Shown: one piece after another, positions 1-8,462 of the stretch
Position numbering within the stretch: the stretch's first letter is position 1
How the letters are laid out: every line of letters starts with the position of its first letter
NCBI RefSeq assembly: GCF_007860185.1
Contig: NZ_SJPY01000001.1
Span: 1-64,000 of the forward strand
Length of the DNA stretch: 64,000 nucleotides
Direction of reading: 5' to 3'
Origin: Novipirellula aureliae
GTDB taxonomy: Bacteria > Planctomycetota > Planctomycetia > Pirellulales > Pirellulaceae
The notes under the pieces: model-generated
Seen by the model: the letters and a program-made list of their open reading frames with translations, nothing else
Databases searched by the model: none
Told to the model about the DNA's origin: nothing
Program-made: the position numbers and the translations under genes

Positions 1-125
1 CGAAATTCTGAATGGGGGTAAGGGGGCGGTCCGCGCGGATCGAGCACCAAAGCACCTACCCCAGCGAATCTCACCCAAATTCTTTCAAACGTTCTCAAAT
101 CAGAACGCTCGTGAATAATCCGGGC

Positions 126-240
126 TAGTGGATCTTGTTTTTGACGTGGCTGGGGCTTCCAGCCCCAGTTAAGAAGTACGCTGCGGCTGGAAGCCACAGC
201 CACGAATCACGCAGCCTACGGCTTGTTGAAAAATGCTCTA
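126..240. repeat. MITE-like dispersed repeat, family A, copy 1
   Basis: About 115 bp, sharing its interior with the copy at 239-354 (over 90% by eye). It contains two hairpin-forming segments: CTGGGGCTTCCAGCCCCAG near 147-165, and a GGCTGGAAGCCACAGCC half-palindrome. The right end AAAATGCTCTA (230-240) is the terminal inverted repeat of the family. The left end is altered and reads TAGTGGATCTTG, the start of the other palindrome family of this window, so the left part may be a hybrid or a replacement. No protein is encoded. Confidence 0.75.
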
Positions 241-354
241 GTGCATTTTGAATTTTGACGTGGCTGGGGCTTCCAGCCCCAGTTCAGAAGTATGCTGTGG
301 CTGGAAGCCACAGCCACGAAACACGCAGCCTACGGCTTGTTGAAAAATGCTCTA
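239..354. repeat. MITE-like dispersed repeat, family A, copy 2
   Basis: Head-to-tail with copy 1, overlapping it by the shared TA at 239-240. Ends are TAGTGCATTTT (239-249) and AAAATGCTCTA (344-354), an 11-bp inverted repeat with one mismatch. The core again has the CTGGGGCTTCCAGCCCCAG palindrome. A fragment of the second repeat family, TAGTGGATCTTG, follows directly at 353. A third, inverted copy is at 60122-60236. The remainder of 1-387 shows no convincing gene. Confidence 0.8.
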
Positions 355-387
355 GTGGATCTTGTTTTTGGTCCACTTCGAAAAGTC

Positions 388-870
388 CTACTGCTCCACC
401 GGCCGGAACACTCGTTCTCGAAACTCTTCAAAAGTTTCGAATGAGAATTCGCTGTGTTTGGAGACAAACACGTATAGATCAGGCTCGGGGGCAAAAAGCA
501 GTCCGTGTAGAGTTCGCCAAAGTTTGACCTTCCGGATGGGCCACGAGAATTGACCATTAGGTGTTTTCAACTTGAATTGTGTTTCAGCCACACGAACCAG
601 GCAGGTTGCGTCGGCCACCAACCCGACCGCCTTCATTCGCTGGCGCAGGTTTGCTTTGAAAGAATGGACCATCGACAAGTAGCCTGCTGTAGAAAAGAGC
701 ATCGCCGAAATCCAACCAACCATGAACAAGTTGTGTAACGCCAACCATCCGACCCAAAGAATACTCAGAGCGATCAGGGCAAATGATCCAAGCGACAAAC
801 GGGTCACATTCGAGTTGAGCACGAACTTCGCCTCGGCATGACGCAGATCCGAAGCCGTCAAATGGAACAC
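388..870 (-). CDS. YcxB-like small membrane protein
   Basis: At least 160 residues. Two hydrophobic segments (about residues 25-43 and 48-68) are followed by a soluble tail rich in aromatic and acidic residues that ends in a FETFEEFRERVF-like segment. This is the layout of YcxB-like proteins (two membrane helices plus a small C-terminal domain); the function of that family is not known. The start is uncertain. GTG at 870 is the first start used here, but the frame stays open upstream past 1000 and encodes a segment with NPYQP, a motif often seen near the N-terminus of planctomycete membrane proteins, so the true start probably lies further upstream at a non-ATG codon. Confidence 0.6.
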   Translation of the reverse strand: MFHLTASDLRHAEAKFVLNSNVTRLSLGSFALIALSILWVGWLALHNLFMVGWISAMLFSTAGYLSMVHSFKANLRQRMKAVGLVADATCLVRVAETQFKLKTPNGQFSWPIRKVKLWRTLHGLLFAPEPDLYVFVSKHSEFSFETFEEFRERVFRPVEQ

Positions 871-1269
871 GGCATCCCAATCACCTCCGCCGCCGATCAG
901 CGTCGATGGTTCAACTGCGGGTAACGGTGCCGCGGGTTGATAAGGATTGATTTTGAATACCCCCTTACTTGGTAGACGCCTGAAGTCGTTGCGATGTTTA
1001 TGGCTCTCGAGTCTGTGATTTTTTAGAGACCAGACGAAGTCACCGTATCTATCGTAGCGAAAATGGCCAAGTCATTCGGCTTTCGGACGTCTTTTTAGAG
1101 CCTTGACGAAACCCTTGGCGAGTTTCGCTACAAAAACGAGCCGAATTCCGGGCCTTGGTTCGTAGCTGCGACTTCAGCCGTCTCCGTTATTTTGGGGAGA
1201 GTGAAGTCTTGAATACGAATGGGTTAGGTGCCCCAACGGCTCAGTTTCTGTCGAAACAGCCAAATACGG
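871..1269. other. intergenic region with one inverted repeat
   Basis: No separate gene is visible. The 5' extension of the YcxB-like gene may occupy 871 to about 1000. The only clear structure is the inverted repeat at 1054-1131. Confidence 0.5.
1054..1131. repeat. imperfect inverted repeat
   Basis: The left arm begins GTAGCGAAAATGGCCAAG (1054 onwards) and the right arm ends CTTGGCGAGTTTCGCTAC (1131), so a transcript would fold into a stem of roughly 28 bp with mismatches. It lies downstream of the MBL hydrolase gene (minus strand) and could act as a transcript end, although no T-run follows. Confidence 0.5.
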
Positions 1270-2067
1270 TTACGAGCCAGCGAGCCCTTCCGGCAAGATA
1301 CCTTTGGCAACCTCATCATCCCATTGGTCCATCAGCGGCCAACTTTCAGCGAGTGTTCCAAAGTCGGCCATCTGTAAATAACCACGAACACGATCGATGG
1401 TTCGGTTGAGAAAATCGTTATCCTTCGCAAAGATCGGGCCATGACTTGGTGCAAGCCATTTCACATCGCTATCGCGAATCCGTTCGAGTGATTGAATGAA
1501 CGCCTTGATGTCGCTACCGTGATGTGCCGCAATCGCACCAATACACCCGTCGCGGTAGATATTGTCACCGCTGAGTAACAAATCACCATGGCGAAACGCT
1601 AATTGGCTATTCGTATGGCCGGGCGTGTGCCAAACTTCAAGTTCGAGCTTTCCGACGCGAAGGATGTCACCATCATTGACCTCGTGTTCGATCTCAACAG
1701 GCGGCATCGTCAGATGCAAATTCTGTGCTTTGATCTCGGCCAAGGTCACCAACGTATCACCGGTTCGAAGCGGCTGAACGGCATTGGGGTGTCCCGTCGC
1801 GGTCGTCTTGAGAATCTGCTTAATCTTTGCCAAACCTTGGATGTGATCCACATCTGCATGGGTGGCAACGACGGTTTTACAACGAGAAAGCGGGAAATCG
1901 ATTAGGCGAATGATTTCAACGAAATCTTCTACGGTTTCCTCATACCCAATATCAATAAGTAGCCACTCGTCTTGATCATACACCAAATAAACGTTGCATC
2001 CGAGCACTTCTCCGGCCTGAAAGTTGAGTTCAATGACACCTGGATAAATCGGTTTTCGAGTAAGCAT
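1270..2067 (-). CDS. metallo-beta-lactamase-fold hydrolase
   Basis: A 265-residue cytosolic protein with the glyoxalase-II/MBL fold. The metal-binding segment reads THADVDHIQG (His70, Asp72, Asp74, His75), followed by HTPGH (His151), SGDNIY (Asp168) and SHGP (His209). The canonical segment is HxHxDH; here the second His is Asp72, so one ligand of the first metal site is changed. The substrate cannot be told from sequence; glyoxalase II, lactonase and other hydrolases share this fold. The ATG start is followed directly by the first beta strand, with no signal peptide. The gene stands alone, between the YcxB-like gene and the epimerase gene. Confidence 0.88.
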   Translation of the reverse strand: MLTRKPIYPGVIELNFQAGEVLGCNVYLVYDQDEWLLIDIGYEETVEDFVEIIRLIDFPLSRCKTVVATHADVDHIQGLAKIKQILKTTATGHPNAVQPLRTGDTLVTLAEIKAQNLHLTMPPVEIEHEVNDGDILRVGKLELEVWHTPGHTNSQLAFRHGDLLLSGDNIYRDGCIGAIAAHHGSDIKAFIQSLERIRDSDVKWLAPSHGPIFAKDNDFLNRTIDRVRGYLQMADFGTLAESWPLMDQWDDEVAKGILPEGLAGS

Positions 2068-2341
2068 GTAGTAAAGAGATTTTCTGAAGGTGATTGAGAA
2101 AAGGAACGAGGAATACCCTCACCCGACGCATCAGCGATTCGGCGAATGGATTTCTCGGCTAGGCGTCGGACGGTTAAAAGGAGCAAACCGCGTTGCATTC
2201 TACAGCATATCCTCTTCCTCGTCGCCGGAACCAGGGCTTCCGAGACGAGAGACGCATGAATCGGCTAAAGTCTTGGCTTTCCGACAGGTTGGAGGCGGGC
2301 CTGTCGGTGATTTCCATCATGAGAAGAGGTGTAAAACGCGG

Positions 2342-3307
2342 CTAAATTCTGGATTCGAACGCCAATATTTGGGCCAATCCTTCACGATAGGTGGGGTAGT
2401 CCAGCTTGTTGAGTAGATCGTTCTTTAAGCGCCGATTCCAAATTCTCTTGTTGCTTTCCGAACGCTGGCTACGACTCGATTCAGCGGAGGGGGGCACAAA
2501 AGTGGGATTCGGGGCGTGGGTTTGACGTGCGATTTCGCGGTAAAATTCGGCTCGCCGCATCGGCTGATCATCACAGACCGCGTAGACGCGCCGCTTGGCA
2601 TTTTCCCATGTCGAATGGACCGCTCGAGCTGCGTCATGGACGTGAATCAGATTCAAGAAACCGTCCTTGTCGGACGCGATCGGCCGTCCCTCAACCACGG
2701 AAGCAATTCTCGGAACTCGGTCCGGTCCATAAATCCCGGCCAAACGCAAAATCGTCCAAGCGGAATTCGGGCGGAAACGATGTAGCATGGACTCGGCTTC
2801 CAAATGTACTTTTCCCCCTACTCGAGTTGGACGAGTCGGTGACCGCTCATCAACCCAGCGACCATCGGTCTGGTGGTACACGCCGGTGGTCGAGATGTAA
2901 CAAACATTCACGTTGTCATCGATCACACTTAGTAAATTACGAAACCCACCAACCTGGGAATCATAGCGCGACATACCGCAATCGGAATCGTAACTGACAG
3001 CGACCAAAACCCGGCCGACTTTGGGCAACCGCTTGAGGGATCTACGGTCGGTCCAATCCGCGACAACAGGCTGAAAACCCTGCTCTTCGAGACGCCGCCT
3101 CCGCGACGTAACACGCGTGGTTGCGTAGACTTGCCCTCCCGTCTGGGTCGCTAATCGACCATATATCTGCCCTAAATACCCACAGCCAAATATCAGAACG
3201 CTCGAATCGAAGTCGCTGGGCTCCGAATGAGTCGGTTCTAGCGATGTTTCGGATTTGCTAGGCAAACGACTATAATGGCAGCCAGGTTGGCTTATTTGGG
3301 AAACCAA
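2342..3307 (-). CDS. NAD(P)-dependent epimerase/reductase, YeeZ-like
   Basis: About 321 residues of extended SDR type. The nucleotide-binding segment VLIFGCGYLG (GxGxxG-like) begins near residue 37. The STTGVYHQTDGRWVDE segment (about 145-160) is typical of YeeZ/NAD-dependent epimerase-like proteins, and LRLAGIYGPDR supplies the sugar-epimerase type signature. The usual YxxxK pair is not obvious, as in other atypical SDRs. The start is uncertain: 3307 is a TTG, and the first 36 residues do not look like a fold element, so translation may begin later. It is divergent from the protease gene at 3337, with only 29 bp between the two assigned starts. Confidence 0.8.
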   Translation of the reverse strand: MVSQISQPGCHYSRLPSKSETSLEPTHSEPSDFDSSVLIFGCGYLGQIYGRLATQTGGQVYATTRVTSRRRRLEEQGFQPVVADWTDRRSLKRLPKVGRVLVAVSYDSDCGMSRYDSQVGGFRNLLSVIDDNVNVCYISTTGVYHQTDGRWVDERSPTRPTRVGGKVHLEAESMLHRFRPNSAWTILRLAGIYGPDRVPRIASVVEGRPIASDKDGFLNLIHVHDAARAVHSTWENAKRRVYAVCDDQPMRRAEFYREIARQTHAPNPTFVPPSAESSRSQRSESNKRIWNRRLKNDLLNKLDYPTYREGLAQILAFESRI

Positions 3308-3336
3308 ATTTTTGCTTTCTTTACATCAAGGCTATA

Positions 3337-4524
3337 ATGATCAACGACTTCATTTTCTACCCGTTTATCAAAACCTTCCGCAAAAAAGGATTTCGATTGA
3401 GTTTGTCATTGTATCGTACTAACAAACCGTCGCCACCGTTCGCTGGGACACCGTTAAAGGGGGCACATTTAAATGGGGGAATAACTCGTTCGATTTGTGC
3501 TCTTTTCTGGATCCTGTTCATTCTTTCAGCGCCAAATTCCAAATTGGCGGTCGGCCAAGATTTTCCAGGCAATGGCTCCACCGCAGGGACTCGCGTATCC
3601 CTACCTGCTGAGCTCGAACCATTGCTGGCTGCAGGCGGCGTTCCCCAAACCCTTGAACAGCTGCGAGTTCTCGAAAAGCAACAGCAACGGGTGGCCAACT
3701 TGGCCGCGAAATGCACCGTCAGTGTCCAAATCGGTTCGGCACAGGGTTGTGGCGTCATCGTTTCCGATTCAGGGTACATTTTAACAGCTGCTCATGTTGC
3801 CATGCGTCCCAACAAAACCGCGGTCATAAAATTGTCGGACGGACGGATCGTGACGGCAACGACGCGTGGGCTATACCGCAGTGTCGATGCGGGACTCATC
3901 AAAATAAACGAGGGACAAGACGGTGGTGCCGGATGGCCTCACGCGACCCTTGGCGACAGCAATAACCTGAAGCCCGGAATGTGGTGCATCGCCTCGGGGC
4001 ACCCCGGCGGGTACGACCGTGGACGGGGCCCGGTAACCCGGGTGGGAAGGATATTGGCAGTCGAGAACGACAAGATCGTCACCGATTGTGCATTGATTGG
4101 AGGCGATAGTGGCGGCCCTCTCTTCGATATTGAAGGTCGTTTGATCGCAGTGCATAGCCGAATCGGAAACGACGTGGCGGACAATTTGCACATCCCAATC
4201 AACCACTACGACGTGAATTGGAAACGACTCGCCGCAGGAGAATCTTGGGGTTACCTTGATGGCTTCAAACCAATGCTCGGTGTCTCGGGAAACCAATCAA
4301 CCGGAGTCGCCGAAGTGCTAAAGGTTGCGCCGGGATCGCCTGCCGATGATGCGGATATTCGCGTTGGCGATACCATCCAACGTTTTGGTGATGTGCCTAT
4401 CACCGATTTCCACTCGCTGACCAAGGCGGTATCCGATACGATGCCGGGCGAACGAGTCGAAGTGTGGTTGCGTCGTAATAACCAAAGTCTTAGAAAAGTT
4501 GTTGAAATTGGTAGAGTGGAGTAA
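3337..4524 (+). CDS. HtrA-like trypsin-type serine protease with C-terminal PDZ
   Basis: A 395-residue protein. A hydrophobic segment at about 51-65 serves as signal or anchor. The trypsin-like domain has the full triad: His153 in TAAHVA, Asp184 in DAGLIKI, Ser258 in GGDSGGPL. A PDZ domain follows (about 305-390; APGSPADDADIRVGD). This matches DegP/DegS-type envelope quality-control proteases. The N-terminal extension before the hydrophobic segment is long (50 residues), and a TATAAT lies across 3333-3338, so the real start may be further in. The next gene, a degenerate paralogue, starts 4 bp after the stop; the two are almost certainly co-transcribed. Confidence 0.88.
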   Translation: MINDFIFYPFIKTFRKKGFRLSLSLYRTNKPSPPFAGTPLKGAHLNGGITRSICALFWILFILSAPNSKLAVGQDFPGNGSTAGTRVSLPAELEPLLAAGGVPQTLEQLRVLEKQQQRVANLAAKCTVSVQIGSAQGCGVIVSDSGYILTAAHVAMRPNKTAVIKLSDGRIVTATTRGLYRSVDAGLIKINEGQDGGAGWPHATLGDSNNLKPGMWCIASGHPGGYDRGRGPVTRVGRILAVENDKIVTDCALIGGDSGGPLFDIEGRLIAVHSRIGNDVADNLHIPINHYDVNWKRLAAGESWGYLDGFKPMLGVSGNQSTGVAEVLKVAPGSPADDADIRVGDTIQRFGDVPITDFHSLTKAVSDTMPGERVEVWLRRNNQSLRKVVEIGRVE

Positions 4525-4528
4525 CTGA

Positions 4529-5644
4529 ATGCTGGAAAGAAGTAGCTTAATTGTTTTCGTGACTTTAGCGATTGGTTTTGCGACCGCCGAAGAAATGCTT
4601 TGCGCTCAAGATTTGCCAGCCCAGCAAACTCAGACGCAACAGTTGCAGGCTGAAAATCCGCAAGCGCCGAGAGAGAGGCGGCGGGGATCAAGGACGCCCG
4701 AATGGCTGCGCCGCGGCTATACCGTTCGCACATCGAGCCGCCGCGATAATTCCGAGATGGTGCAATTGGTCGAACCGATTACCAATACGACCAACGGCTC
4801 GGTCGTCCAGGTCCTAAGCGACGGAAAAGTTGTTTCACTCGGCACGATTGTCAGTGCCGATGGATACGCTCTCACCAAACGCAGCGAACTAAGTGCCGAT
4901 CCGATCCGAGTCCGAATGCACGATGACCAAGTGCTGTCCGCTCGAGTGGCGGCGGTCGGGCGAGCGAACGATTTGGCTCTCTTGAAAATCGATGGTGATT
5001 TTGACTTTACGGCTGTCAAGTTTGATTCCAGCATCCCGCCTGTCGGCAGCTTTCTCATCAGTGCGGGGCGAACCGGTCGCCCGATCGGTATCGGATCGAT
5101 GGGCGTATTGCCCCGCCGCATCAAACACAACGGACGCTTAGGCGTCGTCTTGCGAGAGGGGAGTGATGGCCGAGCATGGGTTTACGAGGTTTGGCGTGAT
5201 AGTGGTGCCGATGATGCAGGTATCGAACCGGAAGACCGAATCATCGCTGTCAATGGCCAAGAGGTCTATACCAGTGAAAACGTGATTCAAAAACTTGGCC
5301 GCTTGTTCCCAGGCGAAATCGCTCAATTGACCATTCTTCGCAGTGGCAGCGTTTTGGAGATGAATGCTGGCATTCGAGAATTGGGAATTTTGCAGGAAAC
5401 CGAAAATGATTCGCGGGTCAACGGGTCGCGAAGTACGCGGCTCAGTGGCTTTGACCAAGTCCTCCAGCACGACACGGTGCTGAAGCCCGATGAATGTGGC
5501 GGTCCACTGCTCGATCTAGAAGGACGTGTGATTGGACTCAACATCGCTCGCGCTGGACGTGTTGTCAGTTTTGCGTTGCCCTCTTCACTTGTTCTACCCG
5601 AAATGATCCGCCTACTTGAACAAGCGCGTAGTGCGGATCGGTGA
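4529..5644 (+). CDS. catalytically inactive HtrA-like protein with internal PDZ
   Basis: A 371-residue exported protein (signal peptide about 1-26). The trypsin-like fold is recognisable (GTIVSADGYALT, NDLALLKI, CGGPLLDLEGRVIGLN), but two of the three catalytic residues are gone. The His position is Ser119 (ALTKRSEL against ILTAAHVA in the neighbour), and the Ser position is Cys323 (DECGGPL against GDSGGPL). The Asp (148) is kept. A PDZ-like stretch (about 200-285; DSGADDAGIEPEDRIIAVNG) sits between the Asp strand and the CGGPL strand, inside the second barrel, instead of at the C-terminus. It is likely a pseudo-protease partner or regulator of the upstream active protease; this role is inferred from the pairing. 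Confidence 0.8.
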   Translation: MLERSSLIVFVTLAIGFATAEEMLCAQDLPAQQTQTQQLQAENPQAPRERRRGSRTPEWLRRGYTVRTSSRRDNSEMVQLVEPITNTTNGSVVQVLSDGKVVSLGTIVSADGYALTKRSELSADPIRVRMHDDQVLSARVAAVGRANDLALLKIDGDFDFTAVKFDSSIPPVGSFLISAGRTGRPIGIGSMGVLPRRIKHNGRLGVVLREGSDGRAWVYEVWRDSGADDAGIEPEDRIIAVNGQEVYTSENVIQKLGRLFPGEIAQLTILRSGSVLEMNAGIRELGILQETENDSRVNGSRSTRLSGFDQVLQHDTVLKPDECGGPLLDLEGRVIGLNIARAGRVVSFALPSSLVLPEMIRLLEQARSADR

Positions 5645-5707
5645 ATGGCAATTCTGTTTCCGCTGGGATCGCCCCGGTTCGAGGCAAGCTCGACGCAAGG
5701 AAGGCAC

Positions 5708-7219
5708 TTACACTGCCCGAACAATCACACGCGCGCCCTGCTTGCCGATGACTTTCACCTTCGTGCCTGATTCGACAAACTCGCCTTCGGTCACAACATC
5801 GATCGTGTAATCCTCTATTTCCACTCGTCCGCTCGGTCGAAGCGGTGAGACGGTGGCTCCGACGTCACCGACGGCAACACGTTGCCATCCGGGAACCAAC
5901 ATTTCATCCGAGACATCGCGAGTGGGAAAGCCATCGATAGTCACCGCTGGCTTCAGCGTTAGACGGCCTAACCCAGGGATTTCGCCGATGTAATGCGCCA
6001 ATAGGACCAAAGCGATTAAGAACGCCACAAATGCTCCTGCGACCGTCAACACGTCCGCCCCCAGCCCCGTAAAATCCGCGCCACCTTGTGGCAACGCAAA
6101 TCGCCGAGACGCCATCACCAAGGAACCTAGCAACAACACGATTCCGCCCACACCGGCTACGCCAAACCCAGGTATTACGAAGACCTCTGCACCAATAAAT
6201 AGAATCCCGATAACAAACAACGTCACCTCCAACCATCCCGAGGTCCCGCCGAGAAAACGGCTCCAGAAAAACAGACCAAAGCAAAGTACCGAGGTTAACC
6301 CGCCAATGCCCAAACCCGGCGCACTGAATTCGACAACTAACGCGATCAAGCCAATTGCAATCAACAAGAAAGTGACGAAACCGCTATTGAGAACAAACAC
6401 CAAGGTATCGACCCACGATCGTTCCAAGACAGGAATCGGCTCGGCAACGTTCAAGACATCAGCTAACTCCTCGCGGCTATTCACCGTTTGATTGGCCATT
6501 CCAAGCTCGGTAGCTCGGCGGCCGTTGGCCGTGAAGAACATCTCTTTGCCCGCTTCGCGAACAGGCCTCCCCTTGATCCACTTCTCTTGCTCCTCAAACG
6601 CGACCCATTCCTTGTCACTAAAATAACGAATGGTGCCATCATCTTTGTTGATCGCTTTGAAGACAACCATGTCCTTGTCGGTCATTTTCTCAGCCAATGC
6701 GATCGGGCGATTGGTTGCGGCAGCCGTATCGCGAACCTTTTGTGCTAATACGCTGCGACTTTTCGCTTCGGTGTACCGAAACGCTCCGTCCGCCCCCATC
6801 ACAATCTCGCCCGCATCGCCCATTCGCGCATCGGGCAGCATGATGATGCGGTCACATGCTAATGAGAACAAAGCCGCCCCGCTGATCGCGTCCTTTTCAA
6901 TAAACGCCACGGTTTCGACGTCCTTGGCATCGAGCACCATGTCCATCAATTCGAAGGTGACATAGGTAAAACCGCCTGGGCTGTTGATATCGAAGATGAC
7001 CACCTCGACACCTGATTCAACGGCCGTCTCGAATTTCCGCTGCAATAACGCACCGCTCAGAGGGTTGATGTCTTCCTGCAGTGGGATCATCACCGCTCGA
7101 CGCCGCAGCTCGGCTTTGACCTCGTCCTGGACAACGGCGTCCTGTTCTGCCAACCCCAGGGCGGCAGGAAACAGAGTCAACAAAGCACCGGTGAAAAGAA
7201 GAGGAAGGATGATACGCAT
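5708..7219 (-). CDS. long-form NfeD membrane serine protease (ClpP-like)
   Basis: A 503-residue protein: signal peptide (about 1-24), ClpP-like domain (about 40-260) with FDINSPGG and a probable nucleophile Ser113 in DAISGAALFSLACD, then four or more membrane helices (about 270-420) and a C-terminal OB-fold NfeD domain (about 430-503; VGATVSPLRPSGRVEI). In this family (stomatin-operon partner proteases) the protease domain faces the periplasm and works with SPFH proteins; a distant SPFH gene is at 60276, but there is no adjacent one. Convergent with the HtrA pair. Confidence 0.88.
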   Translation of the reverse strand: MRIILPLLFTGALLTLFPAALGLAEQDAVVQDEVKAELRRRAVMIPLQEDINPLSGALLQRKFETAVESGVEVVIFDINSPGGFTYVTFELMDMVLDAKDVETVAFIEKDAISGAALFSLACDRIIMLPDARMGDAGEIVMGADGAFRYTEAKSRSVLAQKVRDTAAATNRPIALAEKMTDKDMVVFKAINKDDGTIRYFSDKEWVAFEEQEKWIKGRPVREAGKEMFFTANGRRATELGMANQTVNSREELADVLNVAEPIPVLERSWVDTLVFVLNSGFVTFLLIAIGLIALVVEFSAPGLGIGGLTSVLCFGLFFWSRFLGGTSGWLEVTLFVIGILFIGAEVFVIPGFGVAGVGGIVLLLGSLVMASRRFALPQGGADFTGLGADVLTVAGAFVAFLIALVLLAHYIGEIPGLGRLTLKPAVTIDGFPTRDVSDEMLVPGWQRVAVGDVGATVSPLRPSGRVEIEDYTIDVVTEGEFVESGTKVKVIGKQGARVIVRAV

Positions 7220-7610
7220 ATTTTATTGATCGAAAAAGGCGAAAGAAACAACACGAAATACGTCAACCTAGCTGCTTGTCTCGATTATACCGAACAAACC
7301 AATAGGAAGCGAATGGCATCGGTTTCCTTTGCCACAGCCTATCGCTTTGTCAATCTTTCATTTTAGGGTAGTGGACGAGGTAACGAGTTCTTTTGGACCG
7401 CTTTCTTTTGGACCGCTGTGCAGTAAGGGACTGGTAACCTCGTCCACTACGACCACCTTAATTTTCAATCTGGACAAAGCACTAGGATCAACTCATTTCG
7501 CTCTGTCGGCATATCTGGCACGACGAGGGATCGGGTGGGAAGCTGGTTTGGACGCTCAAATGTTCGAAAACAAACCAGCCAATGTCTGCCTGATCTCGGA
7601 ACGACGCAAC
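7220..7610. other. intergenic region with a palindromic element
   Basis: Lies between the NfeD gene start and the Fur gene stop, both on the minus strand. No convincing gene; an open frame on the plus strand across 7329-7826 runs antisense through the Fur gene and lacks coding character. The 83-bp inverted repeat at 7368-7450 is the only structure. Confidence 0.5.
7368..7450. repeat. palindromic element with GTAGTGGA ends
   Basis: The arms begin GTAGTGGACGAGGTAACGAG and end ACTGGTAACCTCGTCCACTAC-like, giving a stem of about 20 bp. Between them a 14-bp motif (TCTTTTGGACCGCT) occurs twice. The outer bases GTAGTGGA match those of the GTAGTGGATC palindromes elsewhere in the window, so this may be a divergent member of that group. 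Confidence 0.65.
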
Positions 7611-8099
7611 TCAGAGACAATCGTTGCAATGACCACGCAGCAAAATTTCCGTGACCTTACCGACCTTCTCGCTCGCACGTTGACTGCTGGCGGTCAGTTT
7701 GACGTCGTCCAAGCACGATACCGTACCGCAATCAACGCACAGAAAATGAGGGTGCCCGCTGTTGTGTTTCGCAGAAACGGCCTCGAATCGCCAAACGTGA
7801 TCACCGACCTCGGTTCGCCGCAGTAAACCGGCTTCGACGAGGTCGCTTAGATTGCGAAACGCGGTCGCCTTGTCGACACCGCTGGCGCTCAAATGATCCG
7901 CCACGACGGCATGAGTCAGCGGGGCATCGGATTCGCGCAGCAATTGCAAGGTTGCCATTCGCGCCGGCGTAGCTCGTAGCCCCGCGTCGCGAATCGCCTG
8001 TTTGACCCGGTCAAGCGATTCGTCGTTCATTATCATTCCCGTGTCCATTGACGATTTACTAGTTAGCTTCCCCTTATCTAAATCTAACTGCGACTTCAT
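7611..8099 (-). CDS. Fur-family metal-dependent repressor
   Basis: 162 residues from the first ATG. Winged-helix DNA-binding half (about 27-105; LRATPARMATLQLL, KATAFRNLSDLVEAGLL), then the dimer/metal half with HPHFLCVDCG and a second CxxC at the end (GHCNDCL), the usual structural zinc site. Metal specificity (Fe, Zn, Mn or other) cannot be read directly. Several in-frame ATGs follow the first, for example at 8030 before NDESLD, and the first lacks a clear ribosome binding site, so the protein may be about 139 residues. It is divergent from a MerC gene with 360 bp between; that arrangement suggests it controls metal uptake or export there. Confidence 0.88.
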   Translation of the reverse strand: MKSQLDLDKGKLTSKSSMDTGMIMNDESLDRVKQAIRDAGLRATPARMATLQLLRESDAPLTHAVVADHLSASGVDKATAFRNLSDLVEAGLLRRTEVGDHVWRFEAVSAKHNSGHPHFLCVDCGTVSCLDDVKLTASSQRASEKVGKVTEILLRGHCNDCL

Positions 8100-8462
8100 T
8101 GCAAGTGCACAGGCAAGAACACCTTACCGCCACGAAACATCCTTACCCTCATTCCTCGTTGTGCCAAAGCACTCGCCCAAGGTGTGGAGTTAGCATCGAG
8201 CCGCAATAACGAGACCTTTCAAGCACTTCGTCAGAAAAAGACCTGTGACGCTCTCAGGACAGTTGGAAGCCAGAAACCGACCGCTTTTGAAAGTGATTTC
8301 CTGTCTCCAAAAGACCCCTTCCCCTTCTTGCACGACACACGCACTTGCACAATAAATGCACATGCGTTAGTTTTGTTTCCATGCATTTGTAACCCGCACC
8401 CGCACCGTCGGTCACTTCTTCCCGCACCGAACGGTCTATCTACATGAAAAGAGCACTGCGTG
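8100..8462. other. divergent intergenic region, Fur-family gene / merC-like gene
   Basis: 363 bp between two divergent genes, expected to hold both promoters. It contains a copy of a dispersed motif (CCTTACCCTCATTCCTCG at 8141-8158, also near 23627) and TGCA-rich dyads described separately. No gene is visible. Confidence 0.6.
8341..8391. promoter_or_regulatory. candidate Fur-family operator region
   Basis: Upstream of the merC-like gene this stretch has GCACTTGCA (8341-8349), a near-palindrome AATGCACATGCGTT (8355-8368) and ATGCATTTG. The same 9-mer, inverted (TGCAAGTGC, 8100-8108), abuts the first start codon of the divergent Fur-family gene. A motif shared by both sides is what an autoregulated repressor would need. 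This is inference from symmetry only. Confidence 0.3.

Noticed and set aside
7329-7826. 165-codon plus-strand ORF
   Set aside because: It runs through a palindromic repeat and antisense through the Fur-family gene, has low-complexity translation (TTTT, SFGPLSFGPL) and no homology.
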